Source of the DNA: Agelas oroides
Taxonomy: Eukaryota > Porifera > Demospongiae > Agelasida > Agelasidae
NCBI GenBank assembly: GCA_949130485.1
Contig: OX422201.1
Span: 3,942,516 to 4,006,515, forward strand
Length of the DNA stretch: 64,000 bases
Direction: 5' to 3'
Both the position numbers and the translations under genes were made by a program. The notes beneath the pieces were generated by a model. That model did not search any database and was not told the origin of the DNA. It saw nothing but the letters and a program-made list of their open reading frames with translations. This document shows positions 23,362 through 34,042 of the stretch, piece by piece (position 1 is the stretch's first letter; the number at the start of each line of letters is the position of its first letter).

Positions 23362-23580
23362 CGCTAGGTTTCAGTGCTGTCAGTGTCAACAAGGCAGCTT
23401 CTCCCGATCTCTCGGATCTCCGCGCTAGCGCGCCGGGACTGCGTGGGCAAGCAACAACGATAATTCGATTATCAAAACCACACATAAAACCACACATAGT
23501 ACGTCACGGGTGCACGTGATCAGATCGTCCAGGCTCTCTCCCCGCTTTTCGGCATGGGGAGGAGCCTGGGTACGAGGCTA
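23330..23580 (-). repeat. Right terminal inverted repeat of the helicase transposon
   Basis: Inverted match to 16983-17233. It contains an ATG at 23361 followed by codons almost the same as the helicase's first exon. Confidence 0.85.
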
Positions 23581-24384
23581 TAATGTACAACACTGTCTTT
23601 ATACACATACACATGCACAGCATGTGATACACCCACAATTACACATGATTACATAACACAATATCAAATACACCACATTTCCTCCCTCCTAATTTATAAC
23701 TTGTGAGACAATCTATCGTGAGGTTTGTGTTCTCTCCTAGGATACACTTGTCTCTGTTCGTACATTAGAGTCCTGCCTTTCAGGCTCTGAACTTTCACGC
23801 TCAGTTTCAGGTATCAATATCTCAGTCTCTGTGACTGTCGTTGACTCAGGTAGTGCGACAGGAGGAGGAATACGAATCTCAGGTATGTCTCTCTCCTTTA
23901 CAACATCTTCAGGACATGGTTCCAACCGCAACATTGTGGTCCAGCAGCTGGTCAGTGTGACAACGCCATATCTGGTCATTCACTTGTACTTTGTATGAAA
24001 CAGGCCCAGTCTGCTCAGTGACTATCCATTTTGGACCGCCTCTGAGATTTCGCACTAATATATAGAGATTGTCCAATGTCAAACGATCTATCTCTGCTGT
24101 GAGTATCGTCATAACTCTTCTGATCTGCCTGCTTCGATCTCACACGACAGTTTCAGTAAATCCAGACTAGTGCGTAAAGCACGTTTCATGAATAATCAAG
24201 CAGGAAAAATCCCAGTCATAACATGAGGCATAGTCTGGTATGACAATAAAAAGTTTGCCAACTTGTAACTCAATGATCCCTCATCTTTCTCTCCAGCTCT
24301 CATAGCATGTTTAAAAGTCTGAACAAATCTCTTAGCTTCTCCATTGGATGCTGGATGATACAGGTGACGTTCAGATGTGTTTAA

Positions 24385-24995
24385 TCCTTTACCCCCGACG
24401 CGCATGCGCAGAAACCAATCTCGTAGCCACGAGACAAGATATTGAAAAAATGGTGATGTTGTATCATGATGATTCATAGTGTTATATCTTGTAAACTAGT
24501 TGAGTTCATAAGTTGGTAGTTAGTTAATCAAAAACAAACCTGGTTTACTCAGGAAGTAGTCATAGGAGTTACAGAAAAGTTCAAGTAAGCTACAACGGAT
24601 GAAGTGCGAGTACTTCCTATCCAATGGAAATGACTGGAAATCTGTGGCCAAACTTTCAGTGAAGGTACGTTTTCATTGTTGTTTAGATGATTAGCTAGAA
24701 ACAATTCTGTAGAACCAGTTGCCCATGGGATACAAGCTGTTCTGTGACAATGCTTAGTTCAACACGATCGGCAGGCAAACTTCGAACACGATTTCCGGGG
24801 AAAGTCCCTATGGGATACCCAGGCTAATTATGCTTCGATCAACTTCCTGTGGGCTTATAATAACTATGTACTAACTCAAAAATGAGCAGCTGTGGCGATA
24901 AATAGCCGAAAGTTAACTCAGGCACATACGGGCGCTATCGGGTTTAAAGGTTGTAAAAATTCCGGGCGCATACGGGCACTATCGGGGTTAAAGGG
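24385..24995. mobile_element. TTAA-target MITE (piggyBac-like), copy 2, inside Gypsy integrase
   Basis: Homologous throughout to 2399-3015. The left flank keeps TTAA (24381-24384); the right flank reads TTGG, a decayed TTAA. It interrupts the integrase core just before SERHLYHPASNG. Confidence 0.85.
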
Positions 24996-25433
24996 TTGGG
25001 TAATACCATTTGCTCTCATACACAAATCAAATTCAGATTATGTAAATTGTGGACCTCACTCACTAACTGTTCTGATCCGGTAACCCATACGCAGCAAATA
25101 GGTTACGCAAGACTTCCAAAGTCTTCTCAATGGTTGTTGACTTTGATCCACCACTATCATGAACATAGACCCAAGAAATGCTCCTGCAAAATCAACACGG
25201 TATCCTCATCCAAGGTCTATCTGGCCATGACCATGGGTGTAACATGGCAGTAGGAGGGCTATTCCGTACACTTTGACATGATTTACATTCTCATACCAGT
25301 TGTTCAATGTGTCTGCCAATAAACGGCCACCAGACATGAATTCTGGCAAGGGATTTCATTCTCACTATCCCTGGGTGACTAGTATGCAATTCCCTCAACA
25401 CAGCTTCCTGACACAATGCAGGTACCACTACTC

Positions 25434-26105
25434 CAGGGGTCAATATAATTATTTAAGGTTTGACTGTCATTATGACAGGGTATAACAGAAAATGACAGAT
25501 CCAGGGGCCTGCTTGCCGGCCATGACCTAAGGGCCCACAAATTCTTTTTAAAGATAACTATGTTCTTTATGAGGAATTTTGCCATTAATTTTGTTGTTAT
25601 TATTTGTTGTCATTATTAAATGGACACTATTAACATGAATACAACACTGCTTGTCCGCTGGTTCGATGTCCCTTGTAGCCTCGTTCCCAGGCGCTCGAAA
25701 AATCAGAGGGAGCTCCCTCTGATTTTTCGAGTGCCTGGGAACAAGGCTATGTCCTTTGGATCCACGCACTTGAGAAATTCTTTTGTCCTTTAATTCGAGC
25801 CTCGTACTTTCAACAGGGCTCACACCATAGCACGGAGACGAAGCTTCTCGCTCGGGTCTTTATCACATGTAACCAAGTTAGACTCTTGTGGGGAGCGTTG
25901 TATTGCCCTTGCCATCTTTCGAAGGTCCTAATAGTAATCTGGCGCCTGTCTTTCTTCTCAGACTGGCTAGAATCAAAGCTAGAACTACTACTAGTACTTG
26001 TACGTTTTCGATCGGCCATTTTGACAAGCAGGTACCACATGTAGCCGGTCATCTCTTGCGCATGCTCGGAAAATGGCCGATGGCCGACCGTTATATTGAG
26101 TCCTG
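25434..26105 (-). mobile_element. hAT-like fragment with transposase N-terminus, inside Gypsy integrase
   Basis: Termini CAGGGGTCAATATAA (25434) and (complement) CAGGACTCAATATAA (26105) are hAT-like, and GAGTAG flanks both sides. On minus, from ATG 26019, it encodes MADRKRTSTSSSS, TFERWQGQYNAPHKSLTWL, LWCEPC, then after an in-frame TGA KYEARIKGQKNFSSAWIQ, which resembles the N-terminal zinc-finger region of hAT/BED-type transposases common in invertebrates. The catalytic part is absent, so this is an internally deleted copy. A 74-bp hairpin MITE (25676-25749) sits inside it. A relative with the same N-terminus is at 34683-34975. Confidence 0.75.
25676..25749. mobile_element. 74-bp TAGCCTCG hairpin MITE
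   Basis: TAGCCTCGTTCCCAGGC, a 20-bp arm, then the near-perfect inverted copy: an element that is almost all terminal repeat. Flanks gtcccttg and gtcctttg are a decayed 8-bp duplication. Removing it restores a continuous coding phrase of the hAT fragment around it. Confidence 0.8.
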
Positions 26106-27292
26106 CTACTCTCATCCTCCACAACAAACATTCTGCTTCTACAGAGAGTTCACTCTGTCTGTTTGCATAAGGCTTCAACTTGTCAGTCTGTCTAGGCCAA
26201 CCCCTCTGTGTATACAGAACTACATGTACCTCTGACAGCAGGGGATCAATGCTTGTGGCTTTTCCATGTCAATGGGAAGGAATTCAATTTGGCTCAGATT
26301 GAAAGCAGTTATAGCTGACACACACTCCCCTTCACTGTTTCTCAAAGGTAAGCGGGAGAATCCATCTGCGTTCGAATGTTCATTTGTCGATCGGAATTGA
26401 ATGTCGTACTGGTAAGTGGCTAACAGTAGAGCCCACCTCTGCATCTTCGCTAGTGTTGGTAATCCCTTTTTCGGACCAAGTATAGTTGTTAGTGATTTAT
26501 GGTCCGTGACCAAAGTAAATTTGCGGCCATATAGGAATTGATGAAATTTCTTGACTTAGAGATAGTGCTTCCTTCTCCAGTTGTGCATAGACCTTTTCAC
26601 TCTGAGTGAGAGTTCTGGAGGCGTATGCAATCGGCTTTTCAGTACCATCAGGGAAAACATGCGATAGCACGGCTCCCACACCATATGCAGAAGTGTCACA
26701 GTCAAGCTTCAATGTAAAATCTGAATCATAGTGAACACGCACTTTCGTAGGGGCTGTTTCTTCAGCTCTTGAAATGCGTCACGACAGTGTTTCGTCCATT
26801 TCCAGGGAACCCCCTTACAGAGCAGTTGATTCAATGGCCGTGTGCAATTGTTGACATGTTCTGGATGAACTTGCCATAGCATTTACAAGGCCAAGGAATG
26901 ATCTGAGTTCTTGTACATTCCTTGGTTCCAGAGCTTGGGTAATGGCTTCCACTTTGCTCGGGGTCAGACCTTCTTTGTCCACAATGTAGCCAAGATTACT
27001 CAACAGATGGTTTCCATTTCTCCCTCTTCAGTCATAGACCGAACTCTTGCAAACATGTGAGGACTTGTTCCAACACTTCCAGGTGTTCCTCATTTGTACG
27101 GCTTATGACAAGGATATCGTCAATGTACATGACAACCTTCGACAATCCTTGAAGGATTTTCTCCATTGTTGAAACACTGCTGGTGCTGAGGTCACCCCAA
27201 ATGGGAGTCTGCTATATTGGTAGAGGCCTTTGTGAGTGTTGATCGTCACGTACTTGCGTGACACTGGTTCGAGCAGAACTTGCTGATAAGTA

Positions 27293-27886
27293 TAGCCTCG
27301 TTCCCAGGCTCTCCCCGCTAAGGAGGGGGAGAGCCTGGTACATTTTATCACGTGCATGACGTCAAGGGTAGACGCGAGGTAGACACAACTTAATTGCGCG
27401 TGGGCACTCACGGAATCCCGCCCACGTCGTTCGGAGCTCGTGATCGAGGCAAGTACACGCGTAGCTAACGATGGCACAAAAACCGCTGCCTACAGCAGCC
27501 GTAAATCGCAAGGTAGGCGAGTGTAGTAGATTCTCAGGGTGTCAGACACGGCACCAGACGGGCTGAATGGCAAGAAACTTCGTGATTTGTTGTGTGTTGT
27601 AAGCTAGCGTCGTTGTTCGAGTTGTTGCCACTGACTCAAGAAATCGACTATTTCTACGTGGACAACTATCTGTCGCTGACTGCAAAGACGAAGGTAACAC
27701 ACTAAAGCCACATTTACCTGAAAAGAAGACTAGTAGTCTTTAAAACGCTGGTTCTTGAACGTGTGTGGGTGCCCAGCTTAGTCCACCCCCGCGTAATTAA
27801 GTCGTGTCTACCCTTGATGTCATGCACATGATAAAATGTATCAGGCTCTCCCCCTCCTTAGCAGGGAGAGCCTGGGAACGAGGCTA
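27293..27886. mobile_element. TAGCCTCG-family element retaining two exon remnants, inside Gypsy RT
   Basis: TAGCCTCGTTCCCAGGCTCTC ends are inverted for about 45 bp; the exact 8-bp duplication GATAAGTA flanks it (27285-27292, 27887-27894). It interrupts the reverse-transcriptase region. On plus, about 180 bp from the end, is ATG GCA CAA AAA (27471; MAQKPLPTAAVNRK) ended by a donor (AAG|gtaggc). A second exon-like stretch near 27620-27692 reads EIDYFYVDNYLSLTAKTK, then a donor (AAG|gtaaca). ATG position relative to the TIR parallels the helicase transposon, so this looks like an internal-deletion derivative of a coding relative. Confidence 0.8.
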
Positions 27887-28560
27887 GATAAGTACATGAT
27901 AAGTCCAGTTTGGAGAATTTTGGACTACCCGCCAGAGTAGCAAAAAGATCCTCAACTCAGGATACTGGTCAATTTGCAGTACTGGGTTGGCAGTGACTTG
28001 ATAGTCACCGCAGATACAGATAGTACCATCAGCTTTTGGCATGGGGACGATGGGTGCTGCCCAATCCCTGTAGTTGTGTAGTTGATTTCTTCTATCACAC
28101 CAAGATTCTCAAGTCTCTCCAGGTCCTTTTCGATACCACCACAAATGGCGTAAGGGACAGAGCGCGGCTTATAGAATTTGGGGATGCCATTTTCCTGTAC
28201 CACCAATTTCGCTTCAATCGCCTCCTGCACAGATTTGTTTGATGCAAGCCCAGTTCAGTTGAATGGCTGACAGCCAATCTCTACCCCATAGCAAGGGTCC
28301 ATCACCACCAACAACTAACAGTGGCAGCTGCTGCTCCTGGTCATTATATCTCACTGAGACTTGCAGCTGTCCCAAACACCTGTAGTTTCTCACCACTATA
28401 GGTCTTCAGTAGGGTATCAGACTTCATCAATTTGGGCTCGTCAAAGGTTTCTTTCCACACCTTCTGGGACACCTCCGCACCAGTTCCATAGGCAAGGTCA
28501 CACCATTGACCTCAGGTTCCAGCACAATAGCTGACTCTGGAGCACCCCTAACCATCCTGA

Positions 28561-29466
28561 TCAGGCTAAACAACTCTTGCTTCGTTCTCCACGTATGAGA
28601 CAAGTCAACCAGTTCCTCTGGTTTCGATGCACCTCCTTGCTGCAACTCGTGTTCCACATACCCAGCTCGGTGACCCGATTGTCCTCTAGGTCGTCTCTTG
28701 GAAAGGGTTTAAACCCATTAACTCCTGGGTTGTGTTTTGGAGTGTTCTGAACACCTTTCTCTGAGTTTTTGCACAGTTCCGCAATATGCCCCTTTTTCCC
28801 ACATGCTCTGCACCTCTGGGACTTGTAGAAACATCTGTCCGGATGGTTGCCTGTTTTGCCACACCTGCAACAGGTTTGAAGAACACCTGCATTACCAGGT
28901 TTCGGTGGAGCAAGTCGTTGAATGGCAACGGCTGTCTTAGTAGACACCTGCCTGTTCGCAGTTTCAACACTGTGGGCAATATCATATGTTTTCTTAAGAG
29001 TGAGGTTTTCTTCCGCCAGCAATCTCCTCTGAATCACCTCGCTTTGCAATCCACATACGAGCCTGTCGCGCAAGGCTTCTTCGAGGTACTCTTTGAAATC
29101 ACACTGTTCTGAGAACTTCCATAACTCAGCAAGATACTGTGCGACCGTTTCTCCTTCGTGCTGGCTGCGGTGATGAAACTTGAAACTCTCGGCCATCACG
29201 AGCAGCTTGGGTTTAAGATGGTCCTTCATGACCTTCACCAGAATGTCAAACGACTTCTCGGCTGGCTTTGCAGGTGCCAGTAGGTTTCGTAGCAAAGTAT
29301 ACGCTTTGCCTCCAATGACCATCAGGAGTACGGCAACCTTTTTAGCACGGTCGGTTATCCTGTTTGCTACGAAGAATTGTTTCGTCCATAGCCCAATCGT
29401 TGACTTGCGGGTAAAACGGCTCCCAACTGTCCAAGTGTGGCGGCAGCCATGAGATCCACTTGTCAC
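28561..29466 (-). pseudogene. Gypsy gag remnant with two zinc knuckles
   Basis: The frame contains KKVAVLLMVIGGKAYTLLRN and the conserved gag middle (RDRLVCGLQSEVIQRRLL), followed by two CCHC-type knuckles, CCRCGKTGNHPDRC and CRACGKKGHIAELC. The N-terminal part (LDSWEPFYPQVNDWAM) is in a different frame, so there is a frameshift near 29375. Capsid and nucleocapsid functions are known for the family; this copy is broken. Confidence 0.85.
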
Positions 29467-29627
29467 CAGTTGTTGTGTTGTCGGGGCTTACGGCATTTGC
29501 ATGTGGGTTATTTGGGTATTTACACTCCCAAGAATCAGGCAGTAACTGAAATGTAATGTACAACACTAAGTCTTTATACACACATGCACATGCACAGCAC
29601 ATGATACAAGTAACAGTTATATCACGT

Positions 29628-31034
29628 CTACTAGGGATGTATCCTGTTTAAATTGAGACACGGAAGGGGCAGAGCAACTTACCCTATTTTTTCAAATAAA
29701 AACGCATGATCCTATCTAGCTCAATTCTGGGAATTTATGGGTGGATGCAACTTTGCCACTAATTAATTTTTGGTTGATCCAATTTAGTGCAATACAGTCA
29801 ATTTCACTACCTTTGCATAACCTAGCCAGATAAGCGCTGCAACCGCAACCTTCTATGGCCTCCTAATTGGATTAATTTGTGCAACTGTAGTAACCTTCTA
29901 TGGCCTCCTAATTGGATTAACCAAGCACACTATCCATACACATGGCGTTTTTTTTCCCCCTTGTAGTGAGTAACCATATAACAACGTAGAGCAGCATGCC
30001 TATCAACAAAAACTAGCATTTCGGGATCGTACACAGACATTTCTTCTGTGTATGTTTTCCTGAGTTGCTCACTTCGCTGCTGTGCTCTCAATGTTAGTTT
30101 TTTTGGTCAGAAAAACATTGCTGTTGAAGGAACCTACAGATGCTTGAAGTACTGATAGTGTTCCCACTTGTATGGAATACATGTACATGGTGATGTAAGT
30201 ACACTGAAGGGTCATCTAAAACCATTTCAATGATAGCCAATTCATCGTGAATGCTCAACTTCTTGGTGGTGTTTACATGGAACCCTTGAATACTGCATAC
30301 AGTTCCTGTTTCATCAAACAGTTTCACAGTTCTCTACACAGTAGAGGGGTCCACATTCAAAATAACTTGCTATCTGGTTGTAGGATAGCCCAAGAAGGGA
30401 TCTTTGGTATACCATCCTCCACCTAAGGTCGCTGGAATATACCCTTGAACGCTCGCTTTCAATCGAATGTGTAGCCATAGTTATCACAAACACGCAAATT
30501 CAAACTTTCCCCCTTCAACTGACCATTGCAGCACTACGCGCGCAGTACTACACAGGCTGCTCTGCATTCCAATTAGGAAGCCACACAGTACTTTTAGCAC
30601 TTAGCTTAGAAGCCATTCAGGGCTTGCGGTTGCAGAGCTTCACAGTTAGCTTATGCAAAGGTAGTGAAATTCACTGTACCAGGAATGAAGCCTTTCAGTT
30701 GTCCCAGTCAGTTTATTTTGTGGCAACAAAGGGAGGTCAAGAAGAATTGCCAGGAAAAAAGAGCTATCCCATAAATGTTCTACTTTGAAGTTTGTAAGAC
30801 TTTTTGTTGCTGTAGCTGCTGTCTACCAAGAACCTCATTTCTGGAGAACTGAAGGCCAGGAACTCTTGCATCTCTGTGTGACCAAAAATTTTCATGCAAA
30901 GCATGATCTAATCTAACACGCAAGAAATTCAATTCCTGGAATTTATGGGTGGATCTAACTTAACTCATGCCCACTCAAATTATTTAACTTGCATGTGTTT
31001 TAATTAAGGTAAACCAGATACATCCCAAGTAGGC
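29628..31034. mobile_element. Tc1/IS630-like transposon relic with long inverted repeats
   Basis: Outer ends (CTACTAGGGATGTATC at left, complement of CTACTTGGGATGTATC at right) are inverted, and inner inverted similarity continues (for example 29788-29875 against 30570-30678), so arms are 300-450 bp, diverged. The interior encodes a transposase N-terminus on minus. A 27-bp phrase 'ccttctatggcctcctaattggattaa' is tandemly doubled at about 29850-29925. It truncates the outer end of the Gypsy 5' LTR. Confidence 0.7.
30094..30478 (-). pseudogene. Tc1/IS630-type transposase, N-terminal helix-turn-helix part
   Basis: From ATG 30478 the frame gives MATHSIESERSRVY, WRMVYQRSLLGLSYNQIA, then shifts frame to KLFDETGTV, LSIHDELAIIEMVLDDPSVYL, STSSICRFLQQ. 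This is the usual order of the two helix-turn-helix parts (paired-like) of IS630/Tc1 transposases. The DDE catalytic domain is missing and one frameshift is visible near 30340. Confidence 0.7.
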
Positions 31035-31731
31035 GGGGTATAAGTGTTTTGTGCCTCCGCTTGCTAAGCAAATGACGTCAAACACGGTTGTTGCCATGCA
31101 TGATGTCATGCAAATGCGTTTTGTTGGCTTCTCAATTCAAATGAGCTTAGCTGATGTGGCTGGATCTGTTACATTATTTACTCACTGTCATTTTGTCATC
31201 CTAAATCGAAGAACGCAAGCAAGACTAAAGAACTAAGTTTTTTGACCCAAACAAGGCAAAATAACTTTCTTACACAGCTCACATGCATGTACGCTTGAGT
31301 TCCTAGGTCGGCCGTTGACAATGTTGCGTGTAGTTCAAGCATATTTGAAGCGTTGCTGCTGTCTGTGCGAGGCTGTAGTCGAAACGAAAGTGTGTTCAAA
31401 AGTTCGCTGTATAGCGCGCCACCAACAAATTGTATATGCCTCGATTGAGCGCTGTACGGGGAGTACGCAAGCCACTTTTTCTTGTCTTGCTGCTTCGTGC
31501 ATGCATTCCGTGTCATATAGCTATGCTTCATACATCCTGGACTGTCCATGTACAAGCAATGTTGAGTTAATTGTACCGTTCACACACAGTTAAAGCACGC
31601 TTCACACCTGTTTAAAGCACTCTTCACACCTATTTAAAGCATGGTTCTCAGCAAGGTGGGATCTTGCTTCCTTAAAGTGCGTGCGGCTTCTTTGATTTGC
31701 CCACGCAAGGTGACACAACTACAAGATTACA
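31035..31731. other. No gene recognised
   Basis: Contains opposing ORFs (31196-31593) without family features, and 'aagcactcttcacacctattt' phrases repeated near 31590-31640. Confidence 0.4.
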
Positions 31732-32303
31732 TAGCCTCGTTCCCAGGCTCTTGTGTATGGGCGGAGAAAAAAGAGCCTGGCACACACTGTTTGCACATGC
31801 TCAGTTCCCCCAGAATTTTTGGGAATTCGGAAATTTCCATAAAATCTGCTCCGTTACACTAGCCTCCACGAAGCAAGCAGACTTCTCCCGTATAAAAGAT
31901 GCTAGCCACTGACCACGCTCTCTGTAGACGATGACGAGGGAGTGACGAAGGTACTCAACTCTTCGCTTGCAGGAATTGTCCACGCGTTCGTCCATTCCAG
32001 CTAAACGCTGTGGCACGTGACTGACGCAATCTTACCCTTTGAAGTTAACCGATCGCCTCGAACGAAGCAATGCAGACCGTTACCGTCAAAGCGATATTGT
32101 TTTGGACTTAAAAACCGCCCGTATGTGTCCTACAGGGAGTATAACCAGGCAGTGCAGCCTTTCAGCAGGTAAACAGAAATTGACCGTAATTTTAGTGTAG
32201 CGGAGTAGTATGCAGGTTACCAAGGGAACTTGGCGCATGCGCGAACAGTGTGTACCAGGCTCGCTTTCCTCCTCCCCTGCACAATAGCCTGGGAACAAGG
32301 CTA
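31732..32303. mobile_element. TAGCCTCG-family MITE
   Basis: Starts TAGCCTCGTTCCCAGGCTC and ends with its complement. Flanks agattaca and tgattaca are an 8-bp duplication with one change. 572 bp, no clear coding. Confidence 0.8.
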
Positions 32304-32732
32304 ATGATTACATAACTTCAAGTACAGTAGTCATTCCTTAATGCACCTGAGTAATCTCCATGACATTACATACAGCTTGAACTTTTTTCCAGGCCATTTT
32401 TCCTACCAAACCACTGAGTTGGAGGCTAGGAAATCCAACTGCAGTTATTGCAAACTGAAACTGAAATAATTGGTGCTAGTTTACACAAGGTCAGGCAAGT
32501 TGTAAATTCTTAATTAAGTTTTGTAAGTGGAGTGCAAGTGGGAAGGAAGTGTGAGGTCAAGACAGGTGACTCCCTCCTGTGTCAGATGTTCAGTGGTTTA
32601 AGATCTGCTGGCAAATTTGCAACAGGCGTACTGCTTGTGCTAAAACAAAATGTAGTGGGGTGTAACTAATCACTGGACTGGACCCACAAAAACGTCAGAA
32701 ATAAGTTAACTAGGTGAATGCACAGCATTGTG

Positions 32733-33770
32733 GGGGCGAGCGTGAGCTCGAATGCGATGGATGCGCAAGTGCGTGCAGTAGAGTGTGAGCGAAGCTGAAG
32801 GCCTGGGAACCGCTCCGAGCATGTAGTACATTTCTGCATTTCCAATGCAGCAATCTCTGCATGAAACTTCCGCATCTTAGCCTGAACAGAGGGCTGTTCA
32901 AACAAAGGCAGCTGTGACTGTTGTCCTCTTTGCCCTTCCCTGTTATGCTGTAGTCTGGCCTCTCTCTCTTCTTCAGTCTCAGTGGCCAACCTGTGACATT
33001 GGTTGGCACTCATCTGCTGTAGCCTGGCTGCTCTCGCTTCTTCAGTCTCAGAGGTCAACCTGTGATATTGGTTGGCACTCATCTGCTGTAGCCTCACTGC
33101 TCTCTCTTCTTCAGTCTCAGACGCCAACCTGTGATGTTGGTTGGCACTCATCCGCTGTAGCCTGGCTGCTCTCTCCTCTTCAGTCTCAGAGGCCAGCCTG
33201 TCCCTCATCTGCTGAAGCCTAACTGCTCTCTCCTCTTCGCTTTCAGTTGCCAGACTCTGACGTCGGTTATCGCGTATTTGCCGCAATCTGGCGTCTCTCT
33301 CTTCAGCAGTCTGAGCGGCGCGTCTAGCCCTATCTCTTGCTCTCCGCACTCTCAGCCGTTCCTCTCTCTGTTCCACGGTTTCAGAGGCACGGTTATCGCG
33401 TATTTGCCGCAATCTGGCGTCTCTCTGAGCGGCGCGTCTAGCCCTATCTCTTGCTCTTCACACTCTCAGCCGTTCCTCTCTCTGTTCCGCGGTTTCAGAG
33501 GCACGATGAGCTCTCTCTCGCTCTCTTCTTCGCTGCAGTCTGTCTTCTCTGTTCCGTGATGACTCGGGGACTCTTGCTGAAGAATTGCTGTACGACTCCA
33601 TTGTAGAACACGTGGTGTCTGCACTATACGTATTTTATAGACGTTACGTGCGTTAAATTGGATAAGTTTAGGATAAGCGGCACGACGTACGCATACGACA
33701 CATAATATATATATATATATGAGACGGTCCCGTTAGCATCACTAGAAGGGGGCTCGCTCACGCTCGCCCC
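32733..33770. mobile_element. GGGGCGAGC-family element carrying a transposon ORF fragment
   Basis: Left end GGGGGCGAGCGTGAGCTCG and right end complement of GGGGCGAGCGTGAGCGAGCC bound 1.04 kb. Nearly the whole interior on minus is open and encodes the fragment described at 32745-33601. This is the longest member of its MITE family here and the only one with recognisable coding. Confidence 0.75.
32745..33601 (-). pseudogene. Arg/Glu-rich tandem-repeat N-terminus of a Helitron/PIF1-type transposon ORF
   Basis: From ATG 33601 (MESYSNSSARVPESSRNRED) the frame continues with charged helical repeats; a TGA at 33458-33460 interrupts it. A 23-residue unit (RLASETEEERAVRLQQMSAN) is repeated about five times in tandem at 32950-33260. 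After the repeats come MRKFHAEIAALEMQKC, CTTCSERFPGL, a short Cys motif. This order (charged repeats, then a C..C..FPGL motif) is what I recall at the start of large Helitron/PIF1-helicase ORFs in sponges and cnidarians. The helicase part is absent, so this is a captured or truncated N-terminus. Confidence 0.6.
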
Positions 33771-34042
33771 GATAAACCACCGGAAACAAAATTAAGCACA
33801 CCTAACAGAGCACCCTAACGATAATGGGTTTGTGGGATGCCATGTAAATCTTTGCCCTCACCCCAAACTTACATCCTGTAACTGGCTGTGAGTAAATGCT
33901 TTCTCTAGCAAGTGACTCACTGGGGTGAACCTGCATGGTGACCCTCAGGGATGAAAATAACTTTTTGATAGCAGCCTGAACTTTGTCAGACCACAATGCA
34001 ACTTGGTCTGCCATCACTGAATGTTGTCCTGACATGATAATT

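Larger units (their letters stand above)
16983..23580. mobile_element. 6.6-kb DNA transposon with RecQ-like helicase and DUF6589/Academ-like transposase genes
   Basis: Termini TAGCCTCGTACCCAGGC are perfectly inverted and the similarity extends about 250 bp inward (16983-17233 against 23330-23580, with few differences). The flanks show an exact 8-bp duplication TAATGTAC (16975-16982, 23581-23588). The insertion splits a Gypsy LTR; the other LTR of that element (29546-29560) shows the uninterrupted sequence, which fixes the boundaries. Two genes converge inside: a helicase on plus and a transposase-like gene on minus. Helicase-bearing Academ elements (AcademH) are the closest described type I know. 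The 8-bp duplication should be compared with that lineage before naming it. Confidence 0.9.
23737..28500 (-). pseudogene. Gypsy pol remnants: protease, reverse transcriptase, RNase H, integrase
   Basis: Reading right to left: protease N-terminal part near 28427-28657 (its Asp-Thr-Gly active site is missing) and C-terminal part with GRDWLSAIQLNW at 28214-28396; RT start at about 28230 (KPRSVPYAI, LGVIEEI); RT palm with YQQVLLEP and YSRLPFGVTSAP at 27103-27292; connection at 26815-27003; RNase H with LDCDTSAYGVGAVLSH at 26497-26742 and TDHKSLTTIL, NADGFSRLPL at 26220-26513; integrase zinc-binding part at about 25260-25430 (ELHTSHPGIVRM, then CQSV); integrase core end YHPASNGEAKRFVQTFKHAM at 24196-24385; C-terminal VRNLRGGPKW at 23909-24112. 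Many stops and frameshifts plus four insertions make it inactive. The class resembles K02A2.6-like Gypsy elements. Confidence 0.85.
16892..29605 (-). mobile_element. Decayed Ty3/Gypsy retrotransposon with nested insertions
   Basis: The element reads on the minus strand. Its 5' LTR is 29471 to about 29605 (outer end lost to the adjoining Tc1-like relic). Its 3' LTR is split: 23581 to about 23678 and 16892-16982, with the helicase transposon inserted between. A primer-binding-like TGGTGACAAGTGG lies directly inside the 5' LTR, and a purine tract (aggagggaggaaa, complement of about 23679-23691) lies directly inside the 3' LTR. gag, protease, RT, RNase H and integrase remnants follow in order from right to left, broken by frameshifts and by insertions at 24385-24995, 25434-26105, 27293-27886 and in the LTR. 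Confidence 0.85.

Noticed and set aside
32914-33222. Serine/cysteine-rich plus-strand ORF
   Set aside because: Antisense shadow of the charged repeat ORF on minus.
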